DNA of 64,000 nucleotides, taken from Macquaria australasica (lineage: Eukaryota; Chordata; Actinopteri; Centrarchiformes; Percichthyidae). The notes beneath the pieces were generated by a model. That model saw nothing but the letters and a program-made list of their open reading frames with translations. It was not told the origin of the DNA and did not search any database. Within the stretch, counting starts at the first letter, position 1. Each line of letters opens with the position of its first letter. Of the stretch, positions 12,664 to 26,500 are shown piece after piece. The translations under genes and the position numbers were made by a program. The DNA is taken from NCBI GenBank assembly GCA_005408345.1, contig SEMN01001001.1, positions 1-64,000 on the forward strand, in the 5' to 3' direction.

Positions 12664-15600
12664 TCATGTCCTCTGGTCCACCGCCCAGTGGGGTGGAGTA
12701 TACTGCATGTACTGCAACATGTGGGAGGAGAGGGGTCAGCGGTCAAGCAGATGGCAACAGACAAACCCTGTGGGGGTGGGTGTCTAAGCCAGGCTGAACC
12801 CTTCATCTCATATGCAGGAGCATATGTGCAGTGCCTAAGAGAATCTGCACGGGATGCTGTTGACTAATTGGTGTGAGGGTGTGTGTATGTGTGCGCGCGC
12901 ATATACCTGGTAGGCGTAGGGGTTTTGTGCGTAGTTCATTGGCATCTGTGGGATCATGACCCCTCCAAAGTTAGAGTAGGAGTACGGCTGCAAAAAGAGT
13001 CAGAAGGAACACATTAAACCACAGCACAGAGACTTATGTTTATATAGCAAACAGTACTAAGCAGATGTTAAACATACATATTTACAATTTTATTTTACAG
13101 TGTAACAGAGAACAGAAAGGTGTGTGTGATAGCATTAGTAATGCCCCACACAGTGTATTTACTTGGCTTGACAACTTAAGTTTTTTTCAATCTGCCTAGC
13201 TTGTCTATGTGCATGTTACCTGATTGTATGGACTGCCTCCATTGAAGAGGGGTGAAGGTTGTGCCATACCCCCTCCCATGGATGAGCAGTAAGTGCAGTA
13301 GAAGTACTGATTGGGGTTTATCCAAGGAGCTGGGCCAACCAGACGGGATGGCAGGGACCCTAGATGTAGAAAAAAAGCAACACAACATACGTCTAGTGGC
13401 AAGATCTTATATTTTCACTGCCAACCAAACATCTAATGAAGTGCTTCTGAAGTATATCAGAATACTTACGAGAGCTCCTTTCTTTCATGATGGCAGGGCC
13501 CAGCTTGAGTTTCCGGCCCTTAAAACTGATCTGTTGCTAAGGCAAAAAATATGAACGGAGGAAATATTACGCTCAGTTGGAGAAGAAAAATAACAGAATG
13601 GCAGTTCCACAGACAGACATCTACTCACCTCAATGATTGACTGAATGTTGACATCTTCACTGAAGTACACAAACCCATACCTAGGAACACACAAAACAAC
13701 TCAGAATACAAAAACACATGGACTCAATACCAATATAAAATATGGAGAAAAGACACGTTATGAAATAAGCTAATGAATATTCATAAAACAGATCCACACT
13801 TTCACACAAGTTAACTGAAAAATATAGAACATACTCTTTGAGAAAAATTAAAGACTTAAAACCATTACTGTATTCATGCTTCATGAATGTCTCACTGAAG
13901 ATCACATGACTGCAGTACAATAACACACAAATGCATAGTTGTTCATTTCCATTGTCTCTTCTAATCCCTTAATAAGAAATTAATAGATCATAACCCTACA
14001 TTGACAATTTACTAACCTGTAAAAAGATTTATTTTTAACATTTAACACTGTAGCAAAGAGTCAACTCAAAAAAACAAACAAAAAAAGGCACCCAGTATTG
14101 TAAAATTCAGCATCTACACCTGACAGCTAAACAGTCTCCAAACAGCAAAACTCACCCTTTGCAGATGCCTCCGCGGTACGCGATAATTTTGACTTCCTTA
14201 ACAGCACCATATCTGGCAAAGAAGTCCCGCATTTCATTTTCATCCACCTGAAGGTTGAAATTAATTTCAAGTGAAGAACTGGGTTTTAGTTGCTATACTT
14301 GACCATGTCCCCTCCATTGTGTACCAAGTAGAAAAGCAAAGCAGTGCACTTGTGCACAATGCAGTTCAAGCACATTAAAACAGTGGTTTTCAATCTTTTT
14401 TGCCCATGAAACCTAACTGATACATAATCTAACCTGTTCAAATCATTAAAGTGCAGATATGTGGTGACACATTCAATGGTGCTATGGCACTAAAAATAAT
14501 TTCCATGAGAATAAAACTTTCAAGCAAATACATTTTTATTCCTATAAATGTGTGGGTAGCAAGCAGGTAGGAAAGCTATTTTACTCAGAGATATACTTGA
14601 CAGCAGTTGGTTACCCATTGATGGGTAAACCGAGATTCTGATAACACACTGACATCTAATTCTTTGTCTGCCTATTTATGTCTGCTTTTATGAGAGCCAT
14701 TTCAGATGTATGGTTTTACACTCAAAACAGTAAATTAATAATCTAAAAGACAAAAACCCAAACTTACTCATAATCTTTAAACTGGCTTGGGCCCCAGATC
14801 TGGGGATGTAAAGTCAGTTGTAGTCCAAGCTGAGCTGTGGGCACTACTGCTAGCCTAACATTATGTATCTAAAACAGCAGCTCTACCTATAAGTCAATAA
14901 AATATTTTAAAGTTTTTCGCTTTTCAGTGCACACATTTCTCAGCCTTTTGGTCTGTGCATTTACATAAAAGATCCAATTCTGATTCCTATCACTTATTCA
15001 AGTGTCATTTTATTTCGTTTTACTTGGTCATTGGTTATAACGTATTCTAGTCTGTGCCATATGTGGTCAAAAATAATTGTTATTCACTTTTACCAAGTGG
15101 TGTAAATGTGAACTATATACATGTGATCTTACCTTCATGTCAATCCCACCAACAAAGAGGGCGTTGGGAGTCAGTTTGCCCTCAGGTAGAATGTAGCCAT
15201 TTGGCAACTTCAGGGAAGGTAAAGTCTGGTTGCTGCTCCTGGGCTTGTGGATATCCTTACAATAAAATAACGTTTGGATTCTTGAAATGCACGGTAGGAA
15301 AATACCACAAAACTTCTAAATTCATACTTTTTCTCAGGGCCAACACTTCAATGAACACTCATGGTAAAGTACAATTATCTACAAGCTCAAGAGACAGGAC
15401 GACTTGCGCATGAACTTGAATTAGCTATCTGGCGCTGCTTCCACGTGATAACGGCTGACTTCATAAAGGTAACCATGAATTTCGGCATCGGATATTACAG
15501 CAAAAAGCAAATTAGCTAACTTGTGTAACGTTATTTGCAGCGGTATCATCAGCCACAAATGGCAACATCACGTTATAAATATCAATGTTGTTTGGCTCCA

Positions 15601-15911
15601 GATTTGAAATAGTGGTTTTCTTTCTTTCTTTCTTTTACTTTTCTGTTTTTTAAAGTTAAGTTAGGGCAAAGTCATCGCTAACATTAGTTGTTACTCTTGT
15701 TAAATACAGCGTAAGCGTGTTAGCCCCAGCTAATGTTAGTTATTAGCAGCTAGTGCGCCTTTTTTCGGTTTACGATGCTAAGATAGCTAATTATCTAGCT
15801 AGCTAACACTAATGTTAGCACAGCAGTTAGCACATTGGTTAATAAGTCAACAAATGCCTTCAGTTACACACAGCGAAGGTGTGGCTAGAGTTGTGCGCAG
15901 AAACTTACCAT
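12664..15911 (-). CDS. dazl: Dazl, germ-cell RNA-binding translational regulator (DAZ family)
   Basis: Dazl binds GUU-containing 3'UTRs and promotes translation in primordial germ cells and gametes. Coding exons (minus) are 15909-15911 (ATG only), 15133-15255, 14156-14247, 13629-13680, 13470-13536, 13220-13359, 12907-12987 and 12664-12711; all have GT-AG borders and consistent phase. The protein is about 201 residues, starting MDIHKPRSSNQTLPSLKLPN. It has one RRM with RNP2 (LFVGGID) and RNP1 (KGYGFVYF), about residues 33-110, then KGRKLKLGPAIMKE. A Tyr/Asn/Gln-rich tail carries a DAZ-like motif (NPYAYQYMQYTPPHW). A second in-frame acceptor 9 bases into exon 8 would remove Tyr-Met-Gln. The stop used here is TGA at 12664-12666. 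Two more exons follow (12227-12274 and from 11787), and exon 9 still encodes a plausible conserved tail, so the true or ancestral end may be 12239. Neighbours agree with human RFTN1-DAZL-PLCL2. BOULE is unlikely from synteny and the tail. Confidence 0.92.
12880..12903. repeat. Alternating purine-pyrimidine TG/CG tract at a dazl splice donor
   Basis: GTGTGTGTATGTGTGCGCGC is followed by ATATA and lies immediately downstream (minus strand) of the exon 7 donor at 12906. Such alternating tracts can form Z-DNA. Functional meaning here is unknown. Confidence 0.6.
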
Positions 15912-16060
15912 ATCTAAAACAATTAAAACTAATAAATTAGCCAGACGCACTCAAAGGAAAACCGCGGCGCTTCTTCAGCCCGACAACAGTCAGACACCTC
16001 ACGTCGTCAACCGAAACCACGCCCAGCCCACGTGACCAATCTAACGTCCTACCACGTAGG
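15912..16060 (-). promoter_or_regulatory. Putative dazl promoter and 5'UTR
   Basis: Directly upstream of the dazl ATG is a CpG-richer stretch of about 100 bases. It contains CACGTG (16029-16034) and a plus-strand CCAAT (16036-16040). No TATA box was seen at a usual distance. The transcription start site is not determined. Confidence 0.35.
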
Positions 16061-17557
16061 TTACGTAAAGTTCAATTTTAACTAACATTAGCTGCTATTA
16101 TCTCTTTCAGAATTATGTGCAAATGTATCACATTGACATTTGGGGAACTAATGACATTAGAACCACCTTACATTATTTCACTCTTCTTGCTCTTCTTGCA
16201 CTTGCTTTAAAGTAATTAAAACTGCATGTAGGATGAAACAACCAATTGAAACCAACAACAAAAAAAATAAGCTTGCAAAGACAATAATGTAATAAGTTAA
16301 AAAAGTTGTGTAATTTCATATTGTATTAAATTTTATCTGCAATTTTTTTTTTTTGAGCACATAATAATTTAGGTTACAGGCGAGTCAGTAATGCAAGTAG
16401 ACTGCGTTTCCCCCCCATGAAAATATATATTTGGGGCTGGATGATTCTGAAGGCAAATTCAGAGGGAGAGGCAGAGTTTCTACCAGCAGAGGGCAGAAGA
16501 CAACTTCTGGATGGTGATGATGCTTCCAGGTAAACTCTTGGGGACAACCCACCAACCCAACCCAGAGCCTTGATCTCTTTTAAGGCAATGTAATGGAATA
16601 ATTTTAATTTCAACAACTGGAGTTGTATCACATTACAGTAGTGGTAGTATTTTTGGTTGTGACCATATGCAACAGGTTAATGTAGACATAGTTTATGAAC
16701 TTCATCAAATCACTCCCGTTTATTATTTTTGCTCTATTATTATTATTGCATCTCCTGCCTTTTCCAACCTTTTTTTTTATACATTAGATGTGATATTAAC
16801 GTGATACAAACGTGATCTAATGGTTGTATCTTGTTGTATGCCATGTCACTTTCATTTTGTGTAATTCCTGCCAATATTTGAGATCGCTAACCACTGAGTT
16901 TTTATTAAATTACCTAGGCTACATTTGAAGAAATTGGGAACAATTATTGGTCCTTAATTGTATCCGTTTCCTTCTTTCTGTTTCTTTCTTTCTCTGTGAT
17001 TTTCTACGTTTATACTTGTTACAGTAATGGAATATATCTGTTGGTTACACTTATCAATATTGTAATGTAATTTTGCTATTCATAATCATGGTTAGGCTAC
17101 TAGGTTTAGTGAAAACAAACACACACAAAGAAAACTTTTTTTTCCAACTGACGGAGAGATAATAACAAGGTGGTTGGTGTTACCATGGAGACGTTCCCGG
17201 ATGAGATAAACAGTGTTTCGGTTTACAGCAACGTGATGGCTCTTCCTTAGTCAAAGCGTTGACAGGGCACAACTGAACTCGCACTGGCTTAAAATTGTTC
17301 TGTAATTTGTACAATAGAAAAGACGTGACAAAACTCTGCGGGCAAATTATGCTGCTGACGGCCACTTTTACATGAAACCCTGCCGGCATAAGAAGGTGAC
17401 TGATATTAACGGTAGGCTACAACCGTGTTTTTCGGCGTTACTCATGCACTTGTAGGTTATACTGATAAAAAATGTCTATCTTTTTTTTATTTATTCATAC
17501 ATTGAAGTTATTTGTATTTTTTCTTTCTTCCTTTCACTGGCACAAAAGCTGAACAAG
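16061..17557. other. Intergenic region between divergent dazl and dynein genes
   Basis: AT-rich DNA of about 1.5 kb between two head-to-head genes. It probably contains the 5'UTR and promoter of the dynein gene near its right end, but I see no clear TATA box, CpG island or upstream exon. No other gene is supported. Confidence 0.4.
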
Positions 17558-20500
17558 ATGGAACGGCTGAAGCAGGTAACGTTAACCTAGCTTACGTTAG
17601 ACGTTGCGTTGTCATGGTGAAATCGCCCTCATTTACCTAGCTAAATACTTATAGCTATATTATAATAGACTGTTTAATATGCCGTTTGATATCATCGTGA
17701 ATATGACGCTATATTTAAAGGAACAATTAAAGGCATGTGTGTATTTTAAGTAAATTAAAGATTAAATTTAAAGTAGGCTACCGTAATGAAAAATGCAGTG
17801 TATCTTAATAGGGCACTGCATCTTTTATAGCTCTTGAATCAATAAGGCTTGTATATAAAAAAAAATATTAAGAGATCATAAGGGGTATTTAATGTAATGT
17901 AGTCAAATTAAAAGTCAAATTAAAGTGTCAGTGGTCCTCTGTATTGCAACCCTCTCTCTTTTTGTCTGAATTACAGATGGAGGATGACTCTATCTACAAT
18001 ATGAGTCAGAGCAGAGGGTATTCTGTTCCCCCACCTTTGCCCATGACTTGTAATGCAGAACCCTCAGAACTGTATCAAGTAAGTATATCAATCACTGTAT
18101 CATATGAACTAGTGCTTTAAAGAAGCCAATTTTGCTCAAATATTTGCCAAGTTAAACACACTAAACTTCGTGCTACCATACACCATCTTAACATTCAAGC
18201 TGTTATTTTATTTCAGATAGTCTTGAAGCACAGTCATCACCCACCCATCCTCCAGACCAATTCTTGGACTCTAGCAGTTCCCTTTAAAGAGCAACATCAC
18301 CACCGTACTCCCAGTGAGTCTATTGGAAACAACTACAGTCCCTGGGCCCAGGACCTTAAAATTACTAAACTCCAGCACAGACGACACACTTTCCGCCAAT
18401 CCTTGGCAAAACCAGCAGGACCATGTATCCTTTGAAGTTCCTCTCATATCAAACCCTGGTCTGTGTGACTAAGGGAAGCCTGAGATTGCATTGTTCTTTA
18501 GTTTATAATTTAGAATGTGAACACTTAAGACTGCTCTGGAAACTTTTAATCTTAACGAGGCTTTCAGCATCAATCCCACCAGGAAGGAAACAAGCAAGTA
18601 CACGGAGGAGAAGGTAGTTATGCCCTTAAAGCAACACATTTTAGCATTAGCTTATCTTTTATAATGTTCTTTTTCTTGAAGCACTTGATCTGATTTGTTC
18701 ATGCTTCCACAGGGATACATCTTCTCAGGCTTCACTCTCACCTCGGCCAAAGCCTAGATCGAGAAACTTTCGCACTCCCAGCAGCCGGCCTATGAGTCCT
18801 AAAGAGCAGCTGGACATCATGCACAGCCAAGAGGAGAAGATGAGGGCCATGCAGACAGAACCCAATGAGAGAGACCTAGAAGCAAGTATCAATTAATTCA
18901 GTAACGAATGTGTCACTTGCTTTTGAGTCTCCTTTTCCTGACACATTGTTGATCTTAACTTTACTCACACAGAGGTATATGTACTGCATCACCACTGGTG
19001 TCCCCAGCTCTGTGCTGGCCCCCCAGCCACTCCAGCAGATGATGAACATCATGTGTCTGCTGCCTCCCAACACTGTGGATAGTAGTAAACACCTCCAGAT
19101 TATGAGGGCAAAAATGGAAGAGGAGGTCAAAAGAGATTATTACTTCAGCCTCAAGAAGAGCATAGGTATAAAACAATAAAGTGCCAATGATTCTTTAATG
19201 GCAGTATGATTTATTTAAACACCCTAAGCATATGCCACTATCACTTTAACACTGATTTTATAGACAGTCTGACCAAAACAAACAGAACTCCACTTTGACT
19301 TTTCCTTATATCTGCTGCTATCTATATATCTGCTAACATTAAACACAAACAACTATGATTCTTTCATATGTATGACCATATGGGTCGGAAAAGCTAGTCC
19401 CTCTAGTTGGTGCCTTAGTTAACTAATATTTTTCTCCGTTAAAATGCCTTCCTTGCCTTGAAAATGACATTCTGTCAATCTGTTCAATATATTTTGTCGT
19501 CCATGTTCCTTGTCAGTGGACTACATTCTGATGGACCCGTCTGAGCGCCAGCGACTGTCCATATCCAGAGTCCCCAAGCCCTTTCCCAGGAGGCTGATCC
19601 GTGCGCCAGTGCCCTGGGCAACTAGTTACAAGGAGGCCTACATGAGGCAAAGCCAACATCTGTTTACTGTCAGTCACATTATGGTCCTGCTTCAGGATGT
19701 CTGGCTAAACAGGTAATACAGATGTGCACTGTACTGTGCATTCAGTGAGGGTTAGATTATTTACTTTTACTTACTAGACAGTCTGAACATCATCATCTTC
19801 CTTTATGTTCCAGTAATGTAGCAAAATGTTCAGTTAGATCTGTTTGAGGAATTCAAACTTACATATTGTTCATTATTCATTATCTTTAAAATTTACTTTT
19901 AAAAAAACATCTTAAACAAACATTGTTAGCGTTCCAATTACAGTGTGTGAGTGTCTTTGTATACATGTCAAATATTTTATCGTGCAAACAAATAAGATAA
20001 ATAAAAATAATAATAAATCTATATCTATAATATCTTGTTTCAGCTCCTCATCCTTGAGATTTGTTCGACTGGAGGACCTATTCTCCACCAGCCTCCCCCT
20101 CCTGCCATCTGAGTTTGAAGAGTTTGTCCAGAGACAGTGCCAAACCACAAGAGATGAACTGGTCCAAAAGTGAGTATTGCCAATTTGTCAGACTGTCTCA
20201 AAACAGCCAGTCTGTCAGTGAGACTATAAGGTGATGTCCAGACTAGTAGTGTGTCTTCTCATCGGCTTCTGTTCACAACCAAGAGAGCTAATCCTGTTGT
20301 AGGTGCAGTCTCATGTTTCCACCTTGTCCACTTTGTCAGACCCATGTCAGGCTGCCTTTCAGGGGATTGCTTTACACACTTCCTCTCTTTGGGATTCCAT
20401 TGCACCCTTTGTTTGCATGCATGTTGTAGAGCCTGTTAGACCACGTAGCAGGCCTATAGGATGTCTGGCTGCATGGCTGGAATATGAGCCTTTGGAATTT

Positions 20501-23500
20501 GTAAAAACTAGCTGCCGTTTGTTTATTTCCATATTCGTAATTTGCACCCGCTTGGATACCATTATTCTGATGTGTCTCAGTTTGCTGTGCCAGCCATACT
20601 CGATACAGAGGACATTATGTGTCTCTATGGGGTTGTGTAAATGTCAATAAGAACGAGGGAATAAATAAAGGATATAATAACTGCAGTCACTAGTACAGTC
20701 GGTAGAGCTTTTATTCAGTACACATCATATTGCAGGATTTCAAACTGTGCAGGAAGCACTTCAGGTATTCCATTACCACACATGGTCTTGGAAGGGGATT
20801 ATGATTACAGCAAAGAGAAGAGTTATGACCACCAGTGTTATATGACATTAAAAAAAAATCCAATCCAGACACACATTTGGATTGGATTTGTGAATTTGAG
20901 TTTTCAATTGAAAATAACCCAGTTTTTTTAAACGGAGCAGATCGGTTTTAATCCAGTTTTCACCTAGATTTTATGTCAGCATGCACCCAGAAGTTGTGAT
21001 GTTTCCTGTTTAAAAAGACATGGTTCGCTGCACTTTACAATAAATGCAACAACCATAATTCAAAAATCCTTCCATTAATTTAAAGTGAAGAGACAAATGA
21101 GGAGAAAACACAAAATGAGCAGCAGATTATGTCCCTCCGCATGTACAAAGACGTTTTGCAAATGTGTTTTTTTTTCTTCAAAATTTTATTTTCACCCAAA
21201 TCTTTTGTTTCACGACCATCTTCTTTCAGATGGCTGCCTCTCTGTGCATCGCTCTTTGACACCTTCGAGGACCTGTGGTTGCCCCTCATACCCAAGAGTG
21301 AGCTGGTGGCTCCAGTTGCTGTCCAGGAGTTCTTCAGCTGTGTGGCTGCTCTCATGTCATTGCAGCTCCGAAGCTTGGTCATAGAATCATTACAGGACCT
21401 GTTTTATTTCTTCAGCGTACACCAGGTTTGAACATTTGTAGATTTTTTTGTTAACATGCTAAAATAGTCTATGGAATTCTCTGAGAGGAGCACCCAAATC
21501 TACTCTTACTTTTCACACTTCACTTCAATTTTTTTTCCTGTGTTCTGTGTTCTTTAGGACGGCAATGACTTTGGCGAGGTGTTCGATGAGATGAAGTATG
21601 TCCAGCCTCAAGTGCTGCTGGTTAAGCTACAAGTGGATGAGCCTCACATTGACTTTAGTCCGAGCTTTCAGGAATGTTGGGAGGTCATCCACAGAGCCTT
21701 CATGACAATCATCAAGAGTGCTGAGAAGCTCCCAAGGGTACAGTATTCCCTTAGCACCACAAGCTTTAATAATTGTATTGCCATCAATTTTATATTACAC
21801 AATACACAGTGCTGTTTCTGTTTTTATGAACATAATGTATGTATAATCTGTGACTGATATGCTTTGGCCAGGTGGAATGTAACCTCTTTCCCGATATCAA
21901 GAACTTGTACCTCCGCACCGTCAGTCCTGATGAGTTGCTGGTGACAAACCTTATCAACAAAGCCAAGGACATTTTCCACAAGAACACAGTGGGACCTAAA
22001 AAGTAATGACACATGAACTGAATTAATGTCTGTTAAATATTCTGATCTACCAGCAAGTGGAAAGGAACTACTAATACTACATCTCATTCTTCAGGTATTT
22101 GAATGTATATCAAAAATACAGCAATCTACTGGACCATACAGCAAAGCAGGAGATGTCCACTTTTCTTAAAGAGAAGCACTCATTAGAAGGATTCACAAAG
22201 GTAATTGAACCTTTCCATCTAAAATCTACACTGAACATGTGTAGATTTTCAACTGGCATTTGCTGTCTACTTGCTTTGCCAAAATCCTCTCTCCCTCTCT
22301 CAATCTTCAGAAAATTGAGAGCATTAATCACTTGTGGAAGGAGATTGCCTCACTGCGTGTTACAGTGCCCCTGTCCATGTTTTGTCTGTATGCTGGCAAG
22401 CTGAATGATGACCTGTGTGACCGTGCTGAGAGACTCAAAGACAAGGTCATCATGTTTGAAGTGGAGGAAAACCAAAAGCTTAACAAGGGGTGAGGGGAAA
22501 CTCTTATTAAACCTTTGTAACTTGAACAGCAGAAAGTGTCTGTTAGTTTTAACTACTAATTTATTTTCTTTGTTTAGTTACAACAGCAAATCAGTTATAT
22601 GTTTACTTAAATTTGTAGAGAGAGAATGTCAACCACAAGCTATCATTCTTTCCCAGGATCTGTCAAAAGTATGAGGAGATTACCGACACCATCAGGGGCA
22701 CCCCAGAAACCACACAGGAGTTGGTGTCTCTCAACCAGTACATTAAAAAGACCGGTGATGTGACCATTCACAAGCTGATGGATGAGATTGATGAGGCAGC
22801 ATACCGCCTCAACTTCCTCCTGGACTATGCCACTCTATCCTGTATGTGAAACCTCTCGTGGTATTTCCAATTACAGTCAAAAGAAATTACATTTAATGTA
22901 CACAAATACCACCATACGTGACACATATTTTTAAAATGTTTCTTTATCTGTTTAGCTAAACCTAAGCCCTATCCATATCTACCAATGTTGGAATAAAGAA
23001 GTTATATCAATGTTGTTTTTTTTGGCTGTCTTTTCTCTCTTACTCTAGCTGATGACTTGAGGCTGAACTCCCATGTTTTCCAGTGGCCCAATCAGATCCT
23101 GACTGAGCTTGAAGACAGCAAGATTCGTCTGGCCACCATGAGAAAACAGGCAGAGGGCTATCTCCTAACAAGGTTACTGGAATAAACACTTTTCATGCTC
23201 CTGGTCTCACAAAAGTGGCAACCACCACAGCTGAATGTGGTGTTTGCCACTTATTTGTCCCTCCTCAGCTTCACCCAGGCACCACCCAGTCTCCCACATG
23301 AGAATTCGTTGGCTCACAGATGGAGAAGTGCAGTGAATTCAAATTTAATTAGCTAACTGTTTGGCCACAGTCAGTGTTCTCTTACACACCAAACTAACTA
23401 TAGTGTCTCCAAAGCCAACAACTGAAAATCCATATGACTATCTCAGGGTAATAGAGTTTGACCAGAGGCTGCAGGGTGTCGAGAAGGAGATTCTGGCCTT

Positions 23501-26500
23501 TAAGAAGAAGGAAGTGATGGACATGGAGGAGATGAAGAACAGTGTGGGAAATCTCGCTCAAATCACTGCCAACCTGGAGGCTGCTCTCACTGAACTAGAG
23601 GTAAGAGACAATGCACTCTGATTTGAAAGCTTTGTTACCCAAGCAAAACATAGATCTTACTTCATCCTGAAAGTCATGTTTCAGATGGTGGCTGGAAAAT
23701 GTTTATACCACTGTCCTTTCTACAGGATATCAACAAAGAGCAGACATTGCTGGACAGGGAACAGAGCCCGTTCCCAATGCTCCAAACTCTGATAGCTGAC
23801 AAACAGCCATATGAACAGCTCTGGACCACAGCACTAAACTTTCAGAGCATGTCAGAAGAGTGGATGAATGGTAGGTGACTCACAGTGGGGAAACACAGCT
23901 ACCATGTGACTGCATTTTAAAAGCTCTAAATGGCAAAAACAGTGCAGGATGCACAGTTGTTTTCACATTGCTGTACTTCTTTTACCATTTAACTCCTAGG
24001 TCCTTTCCTACACCTGGATGCTGAGAAAATCTCTGATGAGGTGGACATCATGTGGAGGAACATGCATAAACTGACAAAGTCTTTATCTAATCTTCCTGGG
24101 CCTTGTCGTGTGGCCAAAAGCTTCAAAAGCAAGATAGACCAGTTCAAGCAGCACCTACCCATCCTGACAACCATCTGTAACCCCGGCATCAAAGACCGGC
24201 ACTGGGAGAAGGTCAGCTGAAAATATTTTGTTTTTTTGCTTTATTAGATCAGCTGACACTGATTGAAATCCAGTGTCAGATTCACTTTGTAAGGACCAAG
24301 TGTCCTGCGTCTCCTGTGATCCATGAAGCTGATGTGAAAAATGTATGTGTGTCTACAGATTAGCAGCATTGTGGGCTTTGATGTCAAACCAGATGTGAAC
24401 AGCTCACTGCTGAACATGTTGGACCTGGGCCTTTCCAAGTTCTCTGATAAGTAAGACACTTTACTGACGTTACACCATGTTGGAATACATGTTAAGAGCA
24501 AAGTGAATGTACTGTGTTTATAGGAAAACCATGTGTTGTAAGAAAACGTGACCCTGATTTCTATAACTCAGCAAATGTGTGATTAACATAAACATTTTCT
24601 GAGTTATAGAAATATTCATCACCAATTTTTTTTTGGGTTCTTTTTTAATCTCTGCCCTAGGTTGGAAGAGATTGGAGCGTCAGCCAGTAAGGAGTATTCT
24701 CTAGAAAAATCCATGGAGAAGATGAAAAATGAATGGGCCAATCTCCGGTTCTCTTTCACTCCATACAGAGATACAGTATGACAAAGCTGAAATGCTCAAA
24801 CACTGTCATTGTAACTTCTTCCAAAGATTTGAAATATTACAAGAAATTGACACGTTGGTTATGTTGCCATCACTGTCTTCAACTCAAACTGCCCACGAGT
24901 TTACAGAACATTGACATCAACTTCTATTAAATACACTTAATATTTTGTCATAGGGTACCAGTATTGTGTCAGCAGTGGATGACATCCAAGTGCTTCTTGA
25001 TGACCACGTGATTAAGACGCAGACCATGCGAGGTTCACCTTTCATTAAGCCAATAGAGGTTGAATGTAAGGTAAGACGCGGCAACGCAAATCACTCTTGA
25101 TCCCCTTAAGCAGGTGACACTTAAGTAAAAGGATAAAGCCCGTGTAGGTCAGTAGGTATGAACGGTAGATGTAGCCATAGTGAACTTGGCTTTGAGAAGA
25201 TAACGTTGATGTCTCCTTTCTTTCTTTGAGTGGAACTATGGTGATGGTTCATCATACTGTACTATAGCACTGTCACATTTTCAGAACTAATAAACTGCAG
25301 ATGAATCGCACATATCACTCCTACTGCTGTAGGATATATATAGGTGTTCTACTGTATACATCCTACAAACAGCTAAGGGTGAATTATTGTTACAATTGAC
25401 ATGATATAGTATTTTGATGTTTAAATGTTTATGCCTTTAAAAATGTAGAGTAAGTCAAAGCCAAAGTTCAACATACATAAAATGAGTTTGTGTGATTTTG
25501 GAAGTCTGTGTGTGCACCTCTGCCAAGTAAAGCCACAAAAGTAATGCTTGTGTTTGCAGTAAGAGGTGGTCTGAGCAGGCGGAAATACAAGCACAATTTC
25601 ATGCCAGAACAAGTAACAAAATTGTCTGTTTTGCATAAACACAACCTAAGCAATGGCACTCACTATGCACCAGTGAAAATGGCTTTGTTTGGAGCCATAC
25701 AATTACCATAAAAAGGCTTGGAACAACCTGTTTGAGGAATGCTTTAATATGATTTGTTTACACTACTACTTTTTAATATTGTATCTTATTTTCTTTTTTG
25801 TGGGTTCTTGTTTGTAATCATTCATTTCTTGAATATTATGTTGGCTTTTGTTGGATTGTTGCAGCATTTTGTAAACTATGCTTTAGAAATGCTATGAGAC
25901 ACAACAATAGCTTGTTGTTGCTAGAATTGTGTTATTCTCACCATTACTTTCCTACCTAGCAATGGGAGGACAAGCTGCTGAGTATGCAGGACATCCTAGA
26001 CTCCATGTTGAAGTGTCAAGCTACTTGGCTCTATCTTGAACCCATCTTCAGCTCTAAGGACATCATTGCCCAGATGCCAGAGGAGGGACGCAAGTTTGCC
26101 ATTGTGGACAGCTACTGGAAAAACATCATCGCTGAAGCGGTAAGATCCTCTGGACAAACAACCTCCTGTTTTAGTTTGCAGAAATGGAGTCTCATGCACT
26201 TTGCTTTGCTTTGGCTTCTATGTGATTTCACTGGTCCAGGTTAAGGATACACATGTGCTGGTGGCTACAAGCCAGCCCAACATGCTGGAACGGCTACAGG
26301 AATCCAATGTGTTCCTGGATGACATCCAAAAAGGCCTCAATACCTACCTGGAAAAGAAGAGGCTCTATTTCCCAAGGTTTTGACCACTAGCACTAGCCCT
26401 AATAGTACATTATAATTACAGAACATACAAATGACACAGTGAGCACTTACCGGTATATTAGCGTTCTTTCTAAGGGTCTTGTCAAGTGGTTGTTTTGTTT

